Shown here piece by piece: positions 31,525-43,250 of a stretch of DNA of 64,000 nt (position 1 is the first letter of the stretch; each line of letters starts with the position of its first letter). The notes under the pieces are model-generated. The model ran no database searches. It was not told where the DNA came from and saw nothing but the letters and a program-made list of their open reading frames with translations. This stretch comes from Prorocentrum cordatum (lineage: Eukaryota > Sar > Dinophyceae > Prorocentrales > Prorocentraceae), in assembly GCA_963575745.1 (NCBI GenBank), contig CAUYUJ010019949.1, forward strand, positions 450,464 to 514,463, in the 5' to 3' direction. The position numbers and the translations under genes were made by a program.

Positions 31525-32215
31525 ACGACGCTCGATCCTCGACGCTCGATCCTCGGATCGAGGATCTTCGGTTTTGGACCCGAGCATTTTCGAGCGCTCC
31601 GGGCCTTAGACCCGAGGGTCATCGATCTTAGACTCGAGGATCTTGGGCCCTCGATCCGAGAATCGAGGGTCGAGCCTCGGCGATCGTCGATCGCCCGCGT
31701 CGCATCCGTCTGGCCCGGGCCACCATCGACGAGGCTCGATCCTCGGATCGAGGGCCTCGATTTTTCATCCGAGCATCCTCGGGCGCCCTGGGCCCTGGAC
31801 TCGAGGGCCATCGATCTTGGACCCGGGGATCTTGGGCCCTCGATCCGGCGACGACCGCCCTCGTCTCCATCGTCGGACGGAGGGCCCTCGATCATCGGGC
31901 GGAGGGCCCTCGATGTCGGATGGGGCCATTTTCGAGCTCCTTGGATCCTATATCCGAGGGCCCTCGATCTTGAATTGGGATCTTGGGTCCGTGGTCCGAG
32001 GGTCGAGGATCGAGCCTCGGCGATCGTCGGTCGCCCCCGTCGCCGTCGGCGGGCCCGGGGCGCCATCGACGAGGCTCGAGATTCGATTCTCGCATGGAGG
32101 GCCTACGATCTCGGACCCGAGCATCTTCGAGCACCTTGAATCCCAGATCGGATGTTCGTCGATCCTGGATTCGAGGATCTTGGGTACTGGATCCGAGGGT
32201 CGAGGATGGAGACTC
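31525..32215 (+). repeat. Minisatellite of CGATCCTCGGATCGAGG-like units
   Basis: Dense degenerate repeats of TCGATCCTCG, GGATCGAGGG and CATCGATCTTGG(A/G)C. A large-scale duplication is visible: 31640-31760 resembles 31990-32090 (AGGATCGAGCCTCGGCGATCG then TCG(A/G)TCGCCC). Frames on both strands stay open as Arg/Ser/Pro text. Confidence 0.85.
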
Positions 32216-32384
32216 GGCGACCGTCGGCCGCGCCATCTCTGTGGCGCAGTCTATGCGGCGCCATCTTTGCGGCGCTGCCTACATGGCGCGACCGCTGTTG
32301 AGCATTATACGTGGAGGTGCGGCGACGGCGAGTCGGCGACGGCGACCGCGACGGCGACGTCGAGCCGGCGATTCGTAGACGGCG
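32216..32384 (+). repeat. GGCGACGGCGA repeats
   Basis: Short GGCGCCATCT and GGCGACGGCGAC units bridge the preceding minisatellite and the CAG/CAA tract. Confidence 0.6.
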
Positions 32385-32660
32385 ACGGCGACGGCAACAA
32401 GAACAGCAATTCACAACAGCAGCAGCAACAATCAACAGCAACAACGACACCAGCAGCACCAGCAATCAGCACAGCAACATCAACCAACAGCACCAGCAAC
32501 CAGAGCAGCAACAGCAATCGACAGCAGCAACAGTCCCGCCAGCAACGACAACCACTGCAACCACAACAGCAACAGCGACAACAACTGCGAGAACAGAAAG
32601 AATAACAACAAGGCAAACACCACTACCACCTAACAACAACGCGAACAAGAATCACAGGCC
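32385..32660 (+). repeat. CAA/CAG-rich tract
   Basis: Imperfect AACAGCAACAGC and CAACAGCAG units. One frame is poly-Gln/Asn/Thr and is a repeat product unless transcription shows otherwise. Confidence 0.85.
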
Positions 32661-33354
32661 ACAGCAATGTCAACGACCTCCCGCAACCATTGAGGCCCCA
32701 GCATCGATCCCCGAGCCAGGCGCGCATCGCCGAGCCGGCGGTCGCGCCGAGGCGCTTGCGCTCGAGATCAAAATCGAGAAGAAGCGAGAGGTCGCTCGGA
32801 CGGCGAGCCAGCAGCCGCGAGGGCGAACGCGAGGGCGCACGGACCCTGGCCCACGCCGAGTCTCCGAACATCCGCGCCGCGAGGACAGCCAGGCCGTTGA
32901 GGGCAGCGTCGCCGTCGAGGACAGCCAGGCCGCCGAGGACAGCCAGGCCGACGAGGAGGGGCCCGAGGGCGCCGAGCCCCAGGACAAGCAGCTCCAGGAG
33001 AGCGAGGTCAAGGAGCAATCTCACGGAGAGCGAGGTCAAGGTCAGCGAGCTCATCGGCAAGCCCGAGGACAGCGAGCTCACGGACAAGCCGCCCGCCGAG
33101 CAGCCCGAGAACGCCAGGCCCAAGGTCGAGCAGCTCGAGCACAGCCAGCCCGAGGACAACCAGCTCGACGTCGTCGAGTCTCGGCTTCAAGTCGCCCGGT
33201 CCCAGCTCGCGCAGGTCGGCCAACCTCGCGCTGGCGAGTCAGGAATCGCTAGTGGCCGCTCCTGACTTGGACGCTGGGGTCACGTCGAGGGCGTCTCCCC
33301 ACCGGTTGTCGAGCTGTTGGGATCTTTGACCGAGCGTTCCGGGCAACTGGGCGA
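32661..33354 (+). repeat. GAGGACAGCCAGGCCG minisatellite and acidic frame
   Basis: 32880-32960 has tandem GAGGACAGCCAGGCC units; 33000-33160 has GAGCGAGGTCAAGG and CCCGAGGACAGC units. One frame reads KPEDSELTDKPPAEQPENAR and RLQVARSQLAQVGQP (to a stop at 33263-33265), which looks like low-complexity coiled-coil coding, but competing frames are just as long. Not called as a gene. Confidence 0.45.
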
Positions 33355-33558
33355 AGGCTGCGACAGCCAGAAACAACACCAGCAACCAGCACAACAAACG
33401 CACCAGCAACCAGCACACCACCAAACACTAACAGCAGCAGAGGCAAAACCAAAAACAAGAAGCAGCGAACGGAAATGAGCTAACAACACCGACCGTAATT
33501 AAACAGCCAGAAGCGAACAACAATAACAATCAGCGAGGAACGAGTATTGAACAACACT

Positions 33559-33560
<2 letters not shown>
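33355..33560 (+). repeat. CAACCAGCACACC-type repeats
   Basis: Degenerate ACCAGCAACCAGCACAACA units continuing the CAA/CAG composition. Confidence 0.6.

Positions 33561-33561
<1 letters not shown>

Positions 33562-33626
<65 letters not shown>
33562..33626 (+). repeat. Uninterrupted poly(A), 65 bases
   Basis: A perfect homopolymer preceded by CAACACTAGC. It could be the tail of a retroposed transcript on the plus strand or simple slippage. True length may differ because homopolymers are hard to sequence. Confidence 0.9.
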
Positions 33627-33627
<1 letters not shown>

Positions 33628-34165
33628 ACGGGCAACAGCAACAATGAGAAACGAACAGCGACAAGGTGACACCACCAACAGAAAATCACAATCAATCGCA
33701 GCAACAATAAGCTAGCGACAAGAAGCTAACAACAGCGAGCCAACAACAACAAGAAGCCAACAACGATCCGTAGCCGCTATGGCCGCGAGCCAGGGCAGCT
33801 GCGCGGCGAGGCCTCGATGGAGCGAGGCGCGATGAGGGCCCCGACCAAGCAGACGAGTTTGTCGGCCCGTCGCGGCCACGCGAGAGCGCGCGGAGACCCC
33901 GGGCCTCGCCCCGCCAGCGCGCCGCCTCAGCCGCCAGCGTCTAGGAGGACCTCGAGGCCAAGGGAGCTCGATGCTCAGGAACCTGAGGAGGATTATCTCT
34001 CCCGCTTCTCCTTTATTTTCTTTCTCCATGACCCCGCCCCGGACTTTGTCGCCCCGGCGTTCTCCGTCGCTGGAAACGGACCGCCGCGGGCCCCTTCCAA
34101 CGCGCGCGACTCCGAGAAGCAATAGTTTTTTCCCCACATCCAAAGTGGGGTTCTTGTTTTCTCTG
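33627..34165. other. Spacer without a supportable gene
   Basis: Begins with more CAA-rich repeat (to about 33770), then GC-rich sequence. A TCCGTAGCC at 33767 matches the first bases of the dinoflagellate spliced leader, but the following bases do not fit. Confidence 0.4.
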
Positions 34166-34169
34166 GACA

Positions 34170-34324
34170 CCCCGCGCAGGAACAGGAACACACACACACC
34201 CACTCACACTCACTCGCACTCTCTCATCATCAACCTCATCAGCATCATCGATGATGCTCTCTCACATGCTTAGTCACTCACATACTCATCACCATCATCA
34301 CTCGCACTCTCTCACACGCTCACG

Positions 34325-34355
<31 letters not shown>

Positions 34356-34475
34356 GGCATCGGCATCATCCTCATTCAAACATCATCATCGCCACCACCA
34401 CTCACAATCAATCATCATCCTCTTCACCACTCATCTTCACCACCACTCATCATCCTCATCCTCATCATCGTTGAG
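34170..34475 (+). repeat. CACT and CAT microsatellites
   Basis: CACACACAC then CTCACACTCACTCGCACTCT, then CATCATCAT runs (34328-34355) and CACCACTCATCATCC units. Confidence 0.9.
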
Positions 34476-34484
34476 TAAATTGTG

Positions 34485-35165
34485 AGGAAGTCTCAGGCGG
34501 GAGCCCCCTCCCTATGGGGCCCGCAGATCATGTTGGTAATCCGAGCGGGTCATCGGGATCCTGTAACTGTCGTCACTTTTGAGCTCCCCAGGCTTGAAAA
34601 TGGAGGAAGTCTCAGGCGGGAGCCTCGTCTGTAAGTGAATTGGGAGGAAGTCTCAGGCGGGAGCTCCCTCCCTATGGGGCCCGCAGATCATGTTGGTAAT
34701 CCGAGCGGGTCATCGGGATCCTGTAACTGTCGTCACTTTTGGGCTCCTCAAGCCTGCATTTGAGGGAAGTCTCAGGCGGGAGCGTCGTCTGTGAGTAAGT
34801 TGTGAGAAAGTCTCAGGCGGGAGCCCCCTCCCTATGGGGCCCGCAGATCATGTTGGTAATCCGAGCGGGTCATCGGAATCCTGTAACTGTCGTCACTTTT
34901 GAGCTCCCCAGGCCTGAAAATGGAGGAAGTCTCAGGCGGGAGCCTCGTCTGTGAGCGAATTGGGAGGAAGTCTCAGGCGGGAGCTCCCTCCCTATGGGGC
35001 CCGCAGATCATGTTGGTAATCCGAGCGGGTCATCGGGATCCTGTAACTGTCGTCACTTTTGGGCTCCTCAAGCCTGAATTTGGAGGAAGTCTCGGCGGGA
35101 GCCTCGTCTGTGAGTGAATTCTGAGGAAGGCTCAGGCGGGAGCCCCCTCATTATGGGGCCCGCAG
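34485..35165 (+). repeat. 160 bp satellite with 320 bp higher-order unit
   Basis: CCTATGGGGCCCGCAGATCA recurs at 34511, 34671, 34831 and 34991, exactly 160 apart, and diverged near 35150. Alternate copies share variants (GAGCCCCCTCCC/GAGCTCCCTCCC and GAGCTCCCCAGGC/GGGCTCCTCAAGC), so the duplicated unit is a 320 base dimer. Each unit holds two AGGAAGTCTCAGGCGGGAGC blocks, the motif of the family at 2395 and 4450. Confidence 0.93.
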
Positions 35166-35179
35166 ATCATGTTGGTAAT

Positions 35180-35302
35180 CCGAGCGGGCCGCCGGCGTCC
35201 CTGCGGAAGGCGCTCCTGGAGTTCGACAAGAGAGCGGTTTTGTCCAGGGCGGAGGCGAAGCAGCTCGCGGCAGAGCTGGGCTTCGTGCTGCCTTCCGCCT
35301 GA
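35180..35302 (+). CDS. Coding tail of an unknown protein (partial)
   Basis: Directly after the last satellite copy a frame reads SGPPASLRKALLEFDKRAVL then SRAEAKQLAAELGFVLPSA and ends at a TGA. It is charged, helical and non-repetitive, typical of a real C-terminal exon. The preceding AATCCGAG/CGGG is satellite sequence, so either the satellite array grew from the start of this exon or the exon was captured by the repeat. Family unknown. Confidence 0.45.
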   Translation, partial: PSGPPASLRKALLEFDKRAVLSRAEAKQLAAELGFVLPSA

Positions 35303-35760
35303 GCGCGGCTGCGCCTCGCTCGAAGCCCGCGGGGTTGTCCCAACGGCTTGGTCTTGCGCGCCAACGGCTCGCGGGGTTGTCCCGACAGCCTGGCCCGCGG
35401 GGTTGTCCCAACGGCTGCGCGACGTGACCAGTAGAGAACGCGCCTGTGGTGGCCGTGGCGGCGACGGCGCCGAGGAACATCGACATGCGCGCTCATGCAA
35501 CAGGAAGGGGAGGAGGTGGCGGGGCGCGGAACAAACAGGGGGGCGAGGATGGGGACAACGTAAGGAGTGGAAGGGGGGCCCGCGCCAAGGCGACAGGAAA
35601 TATACGCAGAAGAGACAGCCAGGACGCCTCACCAACCACGAGGACGACGGTGATGGTTTTTTTTCCAGATTCGCCCAGAGGATTCTTATGCGGGGTTCTT
35701 CCGTCGGAGTATTTTGTTTATTCGCCAGCGTGGGGGCCCGAATCCGTTTTCCGTGCTGAC
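35303..35760 (+). repeat. GCGGGGTTGTCCCAACGGC repeats and spacer
   Basis: GCGGGGTTGTCCCAACGGC or GCGGGGTTGTCCCGACAGC occurs at about 35329, 35371 and 35397. The rest of the interval holds no supportable gene. Confidence 0.6.
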
Positions 35761-35764
35761 TGCT

Positions 35765-36232
<468 letters not shown>

Positions 36233-36429
36233 AGTACAGGTACCACTACTAGTGCAAGTATTTGTGCTAATATCTACCACCCCTTTTCCACGACTTTTGC
36301 GATTGCTGTTGTGATTTGTACTTTTGCTCCTGCTACTTTCTTGCTTCTACTTTTATTATTAGGACTACTACCACGACCACTGCCAGTAATATGATTACTT
36401 CCATAAGTCGGACTAGTACACTTATTACT
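36233..36429. other. Island between ACT blocks
   Basis: Non-repetitive, AT-richer sequence of about 200 bases splitting the microsatellite; no gene. Confidence 0.6.
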
Positions 36430-36579
36430 ACAACTGCTATTACTATTCGTACTACTACTACTACTACTACAACTATTACTATCACCACTACCACGACTAC
36501 TATTACTACTTCTACTACGATTACGATTACTACTACTACTACTACTACTACTACCACTACTACTACTACTACTACTACG

Positions 36580-36625
<46 letters not shown>

Positions 36626-36766
36626 GTACTACTACTACAACTGCTACTACGACGACTACGACGACTAGTAGTATTATGAACCTTATTCCTATTACGATTA
36701 CTACGACTACTAGTATTACCACGACTACTACGACTACGACTACTACTTCGACTACTACGACGACTC

Positions 36767-36824
<58 letters not shown>

Positions 36825-36870
36825 GACTACTACTACTACTACTACTACTGCTACTAATACTACGACTTCG

Positions 36871-36914
<44 letters not shown>

Positions 36915-37147
36915 GACTACTACTACTACTACTACTACCACGATTACTACTACTACTACTACTACTACTTACTACTACTACTACTACTACTACTACTACG
37001 ACCACTACTACTACTACTACGATTATTACGACTACTACCAATACGACTACTACTTTTATTACTACTACTACTACTACTACTACTACTATTACTACTACTA
37101 CTACTACGACTACGACTACTACTACTACTCTACTACTACTACTACTA

Positions 37148-37181
<34 letters not shown>

Positions 37182-37182
37182 G

Positions 37183-37228
<46 letters not shown>

Positions 37229-37229
37229 T

Positions 37230-37284
<55 letters not shown>

Positions 37285-37335
37285 GCTACTACTACGACTA
37301 CTACTACTACTACTACGACTACCACTGTCATTACT
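36430..37335 (+). repeat. ACT trinucleotide microsatellite, second block
   Basis: About 900 bases of ACT triplets with many ACG, ATT and ACC interruptions, so older or less homogenised than the first block. Confidence 0.95.
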
Positions 37336-37605
37336 ACATACAATCATTATCGCAACTGCCAGCTACCCACGCCCCCCCCCTTCCACGCCCCCCGCCCCTC
37401 CTGAGAAGCAGCGAGCGGCAGCGGCCGCGCGCCGAGGGCTGGCGAGCACCGAGGGGAAGGCGCCGGGCCCGCGTTATTTCGAGCCACGCGCCAAGCGTGG
37501 CCCGGGCCTCGGCGGCAGACCCGAGGGGGCGACCAAGCGTTGCAAGGGGCGCGCGAGCCGACGCGCTGCCCCCGCGCTGCGACGAGGCCCACCAGCGTAG
37601 TTTAA
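37336..37605. other. GC-rich spacer
   Basis: Abrupt change from triplet repeat to GC-rich sequence near 37370 with a C9 run. No supportable gene. Confidence 0.4.
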
Positions 37606-39890
37606 GTGAGCTCCAGCTCGCCCTGGACTGGAGCAAGCGCGCCGTCGGGCACGCCGTCGACGAGCACCCCCGCCTGCCCGGCGTCGCCGAGGCCAAGCTG
37701 CACGAGAGGCGGCATTGCCCTCGAAAGGATGGTCGCCGCGGCGATGCTCGGCAAGAGCGGCCTCCGAACGCGCGGGGGCGCCCGCCCCGACCGCGGCCAG
37801 CGCGTGAGCGAGGGCACCAGGCCCCCCCGCGATGCGCCTGGTCTGGTCGCCGCAAAGCGCCCGCTCGAGGGCGTCACGCACCGCGCCGAGCGCCAGTTCA
37901 AGCGGGGGCGCGAGCGCGACCACGAGGTCAGGAGGAAAATGATCCTGACGCGGGCGCGCAACGAGCTGGAGTTCGAACAGGACAAGCAGCTCCACCTGAG
38001 AAAAACCCGGCCGAAGAGCTACAACGCCGAGATCAACAAGGGCTATGTCAAGCGCCCAATGACCTCCCAGATCAACCAGAGGGGCAAGTAGGACCAGAAG
38101 TGGGTGGACGAGTTCTTCGCGCCCAGACCGCGCGCGAGCAGGCGCAGCGGCCGGCGCCTTTTGCCAGCAGAGGAACAAGATGTTCTGCAAGGGGAAGACC
38201 ATGCGAATCTGGACTATGGCCGACAGGTTCCTGCACCTGGTGGCGAGGGGCGGCCTCGAGGACCTCGGCCGCTTCGCCCGGGGCCCCGAGACCTGGCAGA
38301 GGGCCCGCGCGAGCGCGGTCTGCGTCGACGCAACCGCGCTCTAGCTCAAGCTCCAGGGCGAGGAGGTAGCGCGCGTCCGCGAGAGCGAGATCTACGCCGC
38401 AGGCGCCAAGAGGCGCATCCAGAAGCTCCGCCGCAAGTTCCGCGAGACGCGCAGCCAGGAGGACAAGGCAGCTTCGGGGGTCGAGAATGCCAAGTTCTTG
38501 GCAGGGCACCCCGACCAGACGGAGCACGCGGACCATGCCTACTCGAGCGCAGGGGACAAGCGCAGGTTCACCCTTCATCAACATCTCCGCCGCCGAGGGC
38601 TCGTTCGACCCGAGCAGGCGGCCTAAGTCTGCCATGGGGCGCAGCGCGCCCCTCGCCCCCTGCGCCAACCGCTGCCGAGTGGGCGATATGAACCTCGAGG
38701 AGGGCACCTGCCAGGGCGACGTCACCTGCGAGCGGGGCGACGGAGAGACGGAGCGCCTCCGAGCAGGCAAGCCCCTCGGCGCATTGCTCAAAGGCTGGAG
38801 CAACGCTCTATTCGAGTTCTCCGAGGCAGACCGCGCGAGGAGCTTCGAGGTCATCGACGCGCGGGGGCAGCCGAGGACTTGGACGGGCGAGCTCATGGCT
38901 CCCTGGACCATCGACTACATCAAGGAGCAGCTCGGCCAGAGCCTCGCGTTCATAGACTACCTCTCGAGCCGCTGAGCCGGGGCCGTCGCGCTCCGAGCGC
39001 GGCTCGAAAATGCGGCCCACGCGCCCGTGGCCCCCGACGTCGCGAGCTTCTGGTGGGAGCCAGGCGCCCCCGAGCACAACCAGCTCGAGGCCAAGATCCG
39101 GAAGGACAAGGTAGGGGCGCGCTGGGCTATCGACCAGGACTGGATCCAGAAGGCGATGGCCTTGCCCAAGGACGAAGCGCAAGTGCCCGACAAGCTGAGG
39201 GCTGAGGGCCTCCATTGAATCTCCGAGGCCCGCGACCTTTTTCGCGAGAAGCGCAAGGAGGGGGCGCCGCCCCATGGGCTGCAAGCGAACCAAATGCTCG
39301 CGGTCTGGCCGGCCGAGCAGGGCGAGCTCAAGGTCGTCGCTGGCCCGGGGCCCTGGAATTTCTCCTTCGAGCCCGGCCGCCTCGTCGCGCCGCGGCTGTC
39401 GAGCGAGCGCCTGGAGGGCGCCCAGCGCGGGCCCGACGACGCGCCGGCCGTGCCCGACTGGAGCGCCCTGGACGGAAACTGCTTTCGCGTCGTGGACTTG
39501 CCCGAGGGCCGCGGGCAAGACGAGAACCCTTGCCGCCTGGGGCCCCGAGACCTGGGCCTCGAGCTCGCCGAGGAGCAGAAGGGCGCGCTCGGGCCACCCG
39601 AGGAGCAGATCGAGGAGATCCAGTTCCCGCGCGCCCTCGAGAACCGAGCCAAGGTGGCTCGCGCAAGGGGCGAGAGCAGGTGGGCGCCCAAGTCCTCGGG
39701 CCAGTTCCCGGGCAAGCTGCCGCGCAAGTGGCGGCGCGCGACGGCCGAGATGGGCGGCGCGGCCGCGCCCGAGCACCTGGGCCGGGGCGCGGGGGGGCGA
39801 AGCTCCCAGACAGGACCCAGAAGGCCAAGACGAGCTCCTTTCGGAATATCACGGCCAGGGCGCAGGCGCCGGAGGACGAGAAAGAAGTGA
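37606..39890 (+). pseudogene. Long decayed coding region of unknown family
   Basis: Continuous protein-like text broken by stops and frame changes. Frame 1: EGVTHRAERQFKRGRERDHE, MILTRARNELEFEQDKQLHL and YVKRPMTSQINQRGK, then an in-frame TAG, then DQKWVDEFFAPRPRAS (to about 38140). Frame 2 from 38174: NKMFCKGKTMRIWTMADRFL, FARGPETWQRARASAVCVD, an in-frame TAG at 38342-38344, then EEVARVRESEIYAAGAKRR. Frame 3 from about 38560: PLGALLKGWSNALFEFSEAD, PWTIDYIKEQLGQSLAFIDY, a TGA at 38973-38975, ASFWWEPGAPEHNQLEAK, a TGA at 39216-39218, and ANQMLAVWPAEQGELKVVAG onward to about 39780. The text either side of each stop continues the same style, so the stops look like mutations. The encoded protein was basic, charged and over 650 residues. 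No family is recognised. Confidence 0.5.
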
Positions 39891-40601
39891 GCAAGGCCAA
39901 GGCGAAGGCGGGATTCACTGCTCGCGAAGCCCCTCCCCTGGCACGGCAAGACGGCCCGCGTCGCGGAGGAGGGGGCCCACGAGGGGAGGCGCGGCAGAGT
40001 CCGAGACGCCCGGCGCCCCCCAACCTCCGAGGCCGCCTGCCGTCACCGAGCGCGCGAGGCGGGCGCCGCGGCGATCCCCCAGGTCCACGGCAGCGAGGCC
40101 CAGGGGCCCACGGGCGCAAGGAAGAGGAGGATGGGGCGGGGGAGGAGCAAGAGAAGGGAAATGGAGGGGGGGGAGAGGACAGCGGAAGCTGACGGAAGCA
40201 ATGGGAAGCGGCGGGAGCGAAGGCTGAAGCTCGGGGCCAGGAGGCGGCGGAAGTTGGCGGGGGTCAGGGGCCAGGAGGCGGAATCAGGCGGAAGCTAGTT
40301 GACGAGTGCCCGCGGGCCCCCGAGCCTCGCAGGCCATGGTCGAGCAGGATTGCAAATCCCCCTGGCCGCCGAGACTGGACTGGCGAGCGCGCAAGGGGCC
40401 CCAGCGCACCGAGTTCGCCAGAGAGTGCGCAAGCATGAATTGCGAGCAGATCAAGAAGGGCGACGCCCTCGAGCTGGGCACGACGCGCGCGCTGCCCGGC
40501 GAGATCAACGAGCGCGCGGGCGCCGCGCCACGCGCTGCGGCGGTTGAGCCCGCGGCGGCCGTCGCCAGGCCTCGAGCGGGCCAGGCGAGGACGAGCCCGC
40601 C

Positions 40602-40632
<31 letters not shown>

Positions 40633-41335
40633 AGAAGCGCAGGGCCGAGAGAGTCGAGGAGGCCGAGCACCTGCTGATCGCGGTGCACTCCGTGTCCCCC
40701 GCGCACTACTCCTGCGCGCAGGTGCCCGAGCAGGGGCCGGGCGCGGACGTCGGCCCCCGCGACGCCATCGGGAAGCCGCCCGAGAGAGCCAAGGCAGGCC
40801 GCCGCGAGGATCTTCCGAAAATTCGGAGCCATCGGACGTGGCGAAGGACGCCCCCCCGAGCGGCAGCGAGACGTTCCAAGTAGACGGCTTATCCCGCGGA
40901 CTCTGGGCGACGAGGTGGGTCGAGCGCGCCTCGCGTGAGATCCGAGGCGAGGGCCGCGAGGCGCCCGCCGGCATCGACGCGGCGCGCGCTCGATGCGCCG
41001 GGTGGGTCCATGCGTTTCAGGGCGCGAGCGACAACCGCCTTGCTATGGCCGAGGCCAAGAGCAAGGGGCAGGGCCCGGTCGCCAAAGGATCCGAGCACGC
41101 CGGCGCCCGGGCGCGAGACCTTTGAGGAAGCTCTCGCGGCGGCCCAACCGCGCGCCAAACGCTTGCCCCGCGAGGGCGGCCCCGAGGGGCTCCGACCTTG
41201 CGTGGGCGAGTTCTTCGAGATTTGTTGGCAAGAGAGGCTTCGCGGCGAGAGGCGCCAAGGATCGCCGAGGCACAGGCCGGCATTGGGGTTTCGAGGGCGC
41301 GCGGCAGGGGGCGCGGGCGTTGGCCAAAGATCTCG
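39891..41335. other. GC-rich tract without a supportable gene
   Basis: Similar in composition to 16582-19960. 40601-40628 is a CAG triplet run. Several plus frames are open and Arg/Ala/Pro-rich; none is distinguished. It may hold more of the decayed locus on its left. Confidence 0.4.
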
Positions 41336-41630
41336 AATTCATCATCACGATCATCGTCACAATCAGCATCACCAAAATCATCAGCATCTCCCCAAACGTC
41401 CTTTATCCTGCGACCTGCAGGGGGAACGTGCGTTGCCCCCCTAGACCCCGCACTCCGTGATCCCCATGGGCCCGTTATCAGGGGCGCGGTTGTTTTATGT
41501 ATGTATGTATGTATATATATATATATACATATATATAAAAGTAGAGAGAGAGAGAGAGAGAGAGTTCGACCTCCCCGCCTGCTCAGAGAGAGAGAGAGAG
41601 AGAGTTCGACCTCCCCGCCTGCTCAGGAAA
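41336..41630 (+). repeat. Microsatellite cluster (CATCA, TATG, TA, GA)
   Basis: 41340-41395 CATCA-like; 41498-41535 TATG then TA; 41541-41563 and 41587-41602 GA runs. A unit of GA run plus TTCGACCTCCCCGCCTGCTC is duplicated in tandem (41564-41586 and 41604-41625). Confidence 0.9.
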
Positions 41631-42500
41631 TGTAGCCACGCGCAACCTCGCGAGGAAAATGTGCAAGGGGGGAGGGGGGGAATGGTTTCTTATCCAGGGG
41701 ATGCGGTTCACAACCTCGACCCGTCGGGCGGGGAACAGCGGGCCCCGCGGCCCCAGGGAATGCCTCGATTCCAGATTTTTGCGTTCCCCACTCGACAACA
41801 AAACAGACAAAACCAAATGCGTCGGGGGGTGGGGGAGAGGATGAAGGGAGAAGGCGCGCAAGCAGGTATGTTGAACCAGCATTCCAACCGCTAACTATAG
41901 ATTATAGGTCCGTGCGTGATCCCCCGCCAGTGGCATCCGCGCAACACGGAGGAGCAGTTATCCAGCAGCGCCCGTCGCAATTTCGATTGTTGTTGGGAGC
42001 CTCCACCAAACTGCATTGTTTGTTGGTCGTGAACGTGGAGATGTTTGCGAGAGCTTTCTGCCACGATGTGTGGTGAAATGTTTGTCATGAGCTTTGGCGT
42101 GTTCGACGGAGGGGGGGGTACATTTGGAACGCTGGTGGGTCCCGCGTGGGGATGGCGGCCCCTCTCGGCTCTGGTGTTCCCTAAGGTGTTCCCAAAACGT
42201 CCCAGGAGGTCCAGATGCTTCCACAGCACGCCTCACGAAACCCAAAAAGCAACAGGAGTGTTAAAATGGCGAGGAAAACAAGCTCGGGGGCATTTGCGGG
42301 ACCTTAAAGATGGTTATCTTCCGGTGCCCCCAGGGCCCCAACCCACCTGTTCACTCTGTGGCCATCGGTTGAGCGCCTCTTGCATCGGCCACCTCGTGCG
42401 AGGAACGAAGACAAGAGTCACAGCGAGTTTCTCGCCGCCGATCCCCCAGTCGCCGCCAAAAAAATCCTCGCCGAGGAAACGCCGAAAACTGCCGGATATA
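41631..42500. other. Spacer without a supportable gene
   Basis: Open frames exist (for example plus 42045-42761), but no domain or motif is visible. No strong repeat. Confidence 0.4.
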
Positions 42501-42529
42501 ACCGCTTTAGGGGATGATTCGGACGCGCC

Positions 42530-42930
42530 AGTATCGAGGACGGACGCCCCTTTTCTGTGCAAACAACCCCGGATTGGGCCCCTCACCAGGCGGTTCGTCG
42601 AAAGCGGATCACTTGCGCGCGCCCTCTGTTCCATGGCAGGTTGCCTCCGCATGGGCGGCGCTGGCGTCCCGCTGCGTATATTTGCTGGACGCCTCGCCCC
42701 GTCTTGCGCGGAAGATTCGGGTTTGTTTCCGCGCGGCCTCGAGTTGCCGCCCAACATATGAAGACGGCCAGGATCGGGGTCGCCAAGCCCTTTGTTCAAG
42801 GGCGCACCCCTACTGAAGATGGACGCCCCCCCCCTTGTGCAAACATCCCCGAGCTGGGCCCCAAATCAGGTGGCTCGTCGAAAACGTATCATTACGTCGA
42901 GGATCGGGGTCGTCAAGCCGCCGTTGTTAC
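42530..42930 (+). repeat. Direct repeat of about 110 bp, 270-280 bp apart
   Basis: GGACGCCCCTTTTCTGTGCA, AACAACCCCGGATTGGGCCC and GGCGGTTCGTCGAAAGCG near 42540-42605 match GGACGCCCCCCCCCTTGTGC, AACATCCCCGAGCTGGGCCC and GGTGGCTCGTCGAAAACG near 42822-42890; each is followed or preceded by a GGATCGGGGTCG(C/T)CAAGCC block (42772 and 42902). Confidence 0.8.
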
Positions 42931-43104
42931 AGGGACGACGCCGCCAGGGGTTCGCTTCGGCTGCGCCGCGGTCGGCTGCACTCGCTCGGTTCGGTTTGCT
43001 TCGGCTGCCTCGTGTCGCTGACGCGCCGCCGCGCCATTCTACACGGTCACCCCGCACAGAACGCGTGGGTCATTGAAAGCCGGTGTTTCTGGATGCCCGA
43101 GCTC
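42931..43104. other. Spacer
   Basis: No gene or repeat recognised. Confidence 0.4.
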
Positions 43105-43250
43105 TAATCTATTTTAGGTGTCTTCCTACTTTCAGTGTCGAGTGGTTTTCCCTCTTCCCTCCTCTTCAGGGGGCGGGCGGAACCCAATCTTCTTCCAACG
43201 CCTTTCCTACTTCATGTTTCTACCCATTTTTTCGACCGACGAGAAAGATG
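43105..43250 (+). repeat. Dispersed repeat, copy 2 (pair with 14260-14410)
   Basis: Same ordered blocks as the 14260 copy: TCTTCCTACTTTCA, GGCGGGCGGAACCCAATCT, CTTTCCTACTTCATGTTTC and CATTTTTTCGACCGACGAG. Confidence 0.75.

Noticed and set aside
33762-33790. Possible relict spliced leader (TCCGTAGCC...)
   Set aside because: Only the first nine bases fit the dinoflagellate leader; the ATTTTGGCTCAAG part is absent.
42045-42761. Plus-strand frame of 238 codons
   Set aside because: Crosses a direct repeat, lacks any domain, and competes with overlapping frames of similar quality.
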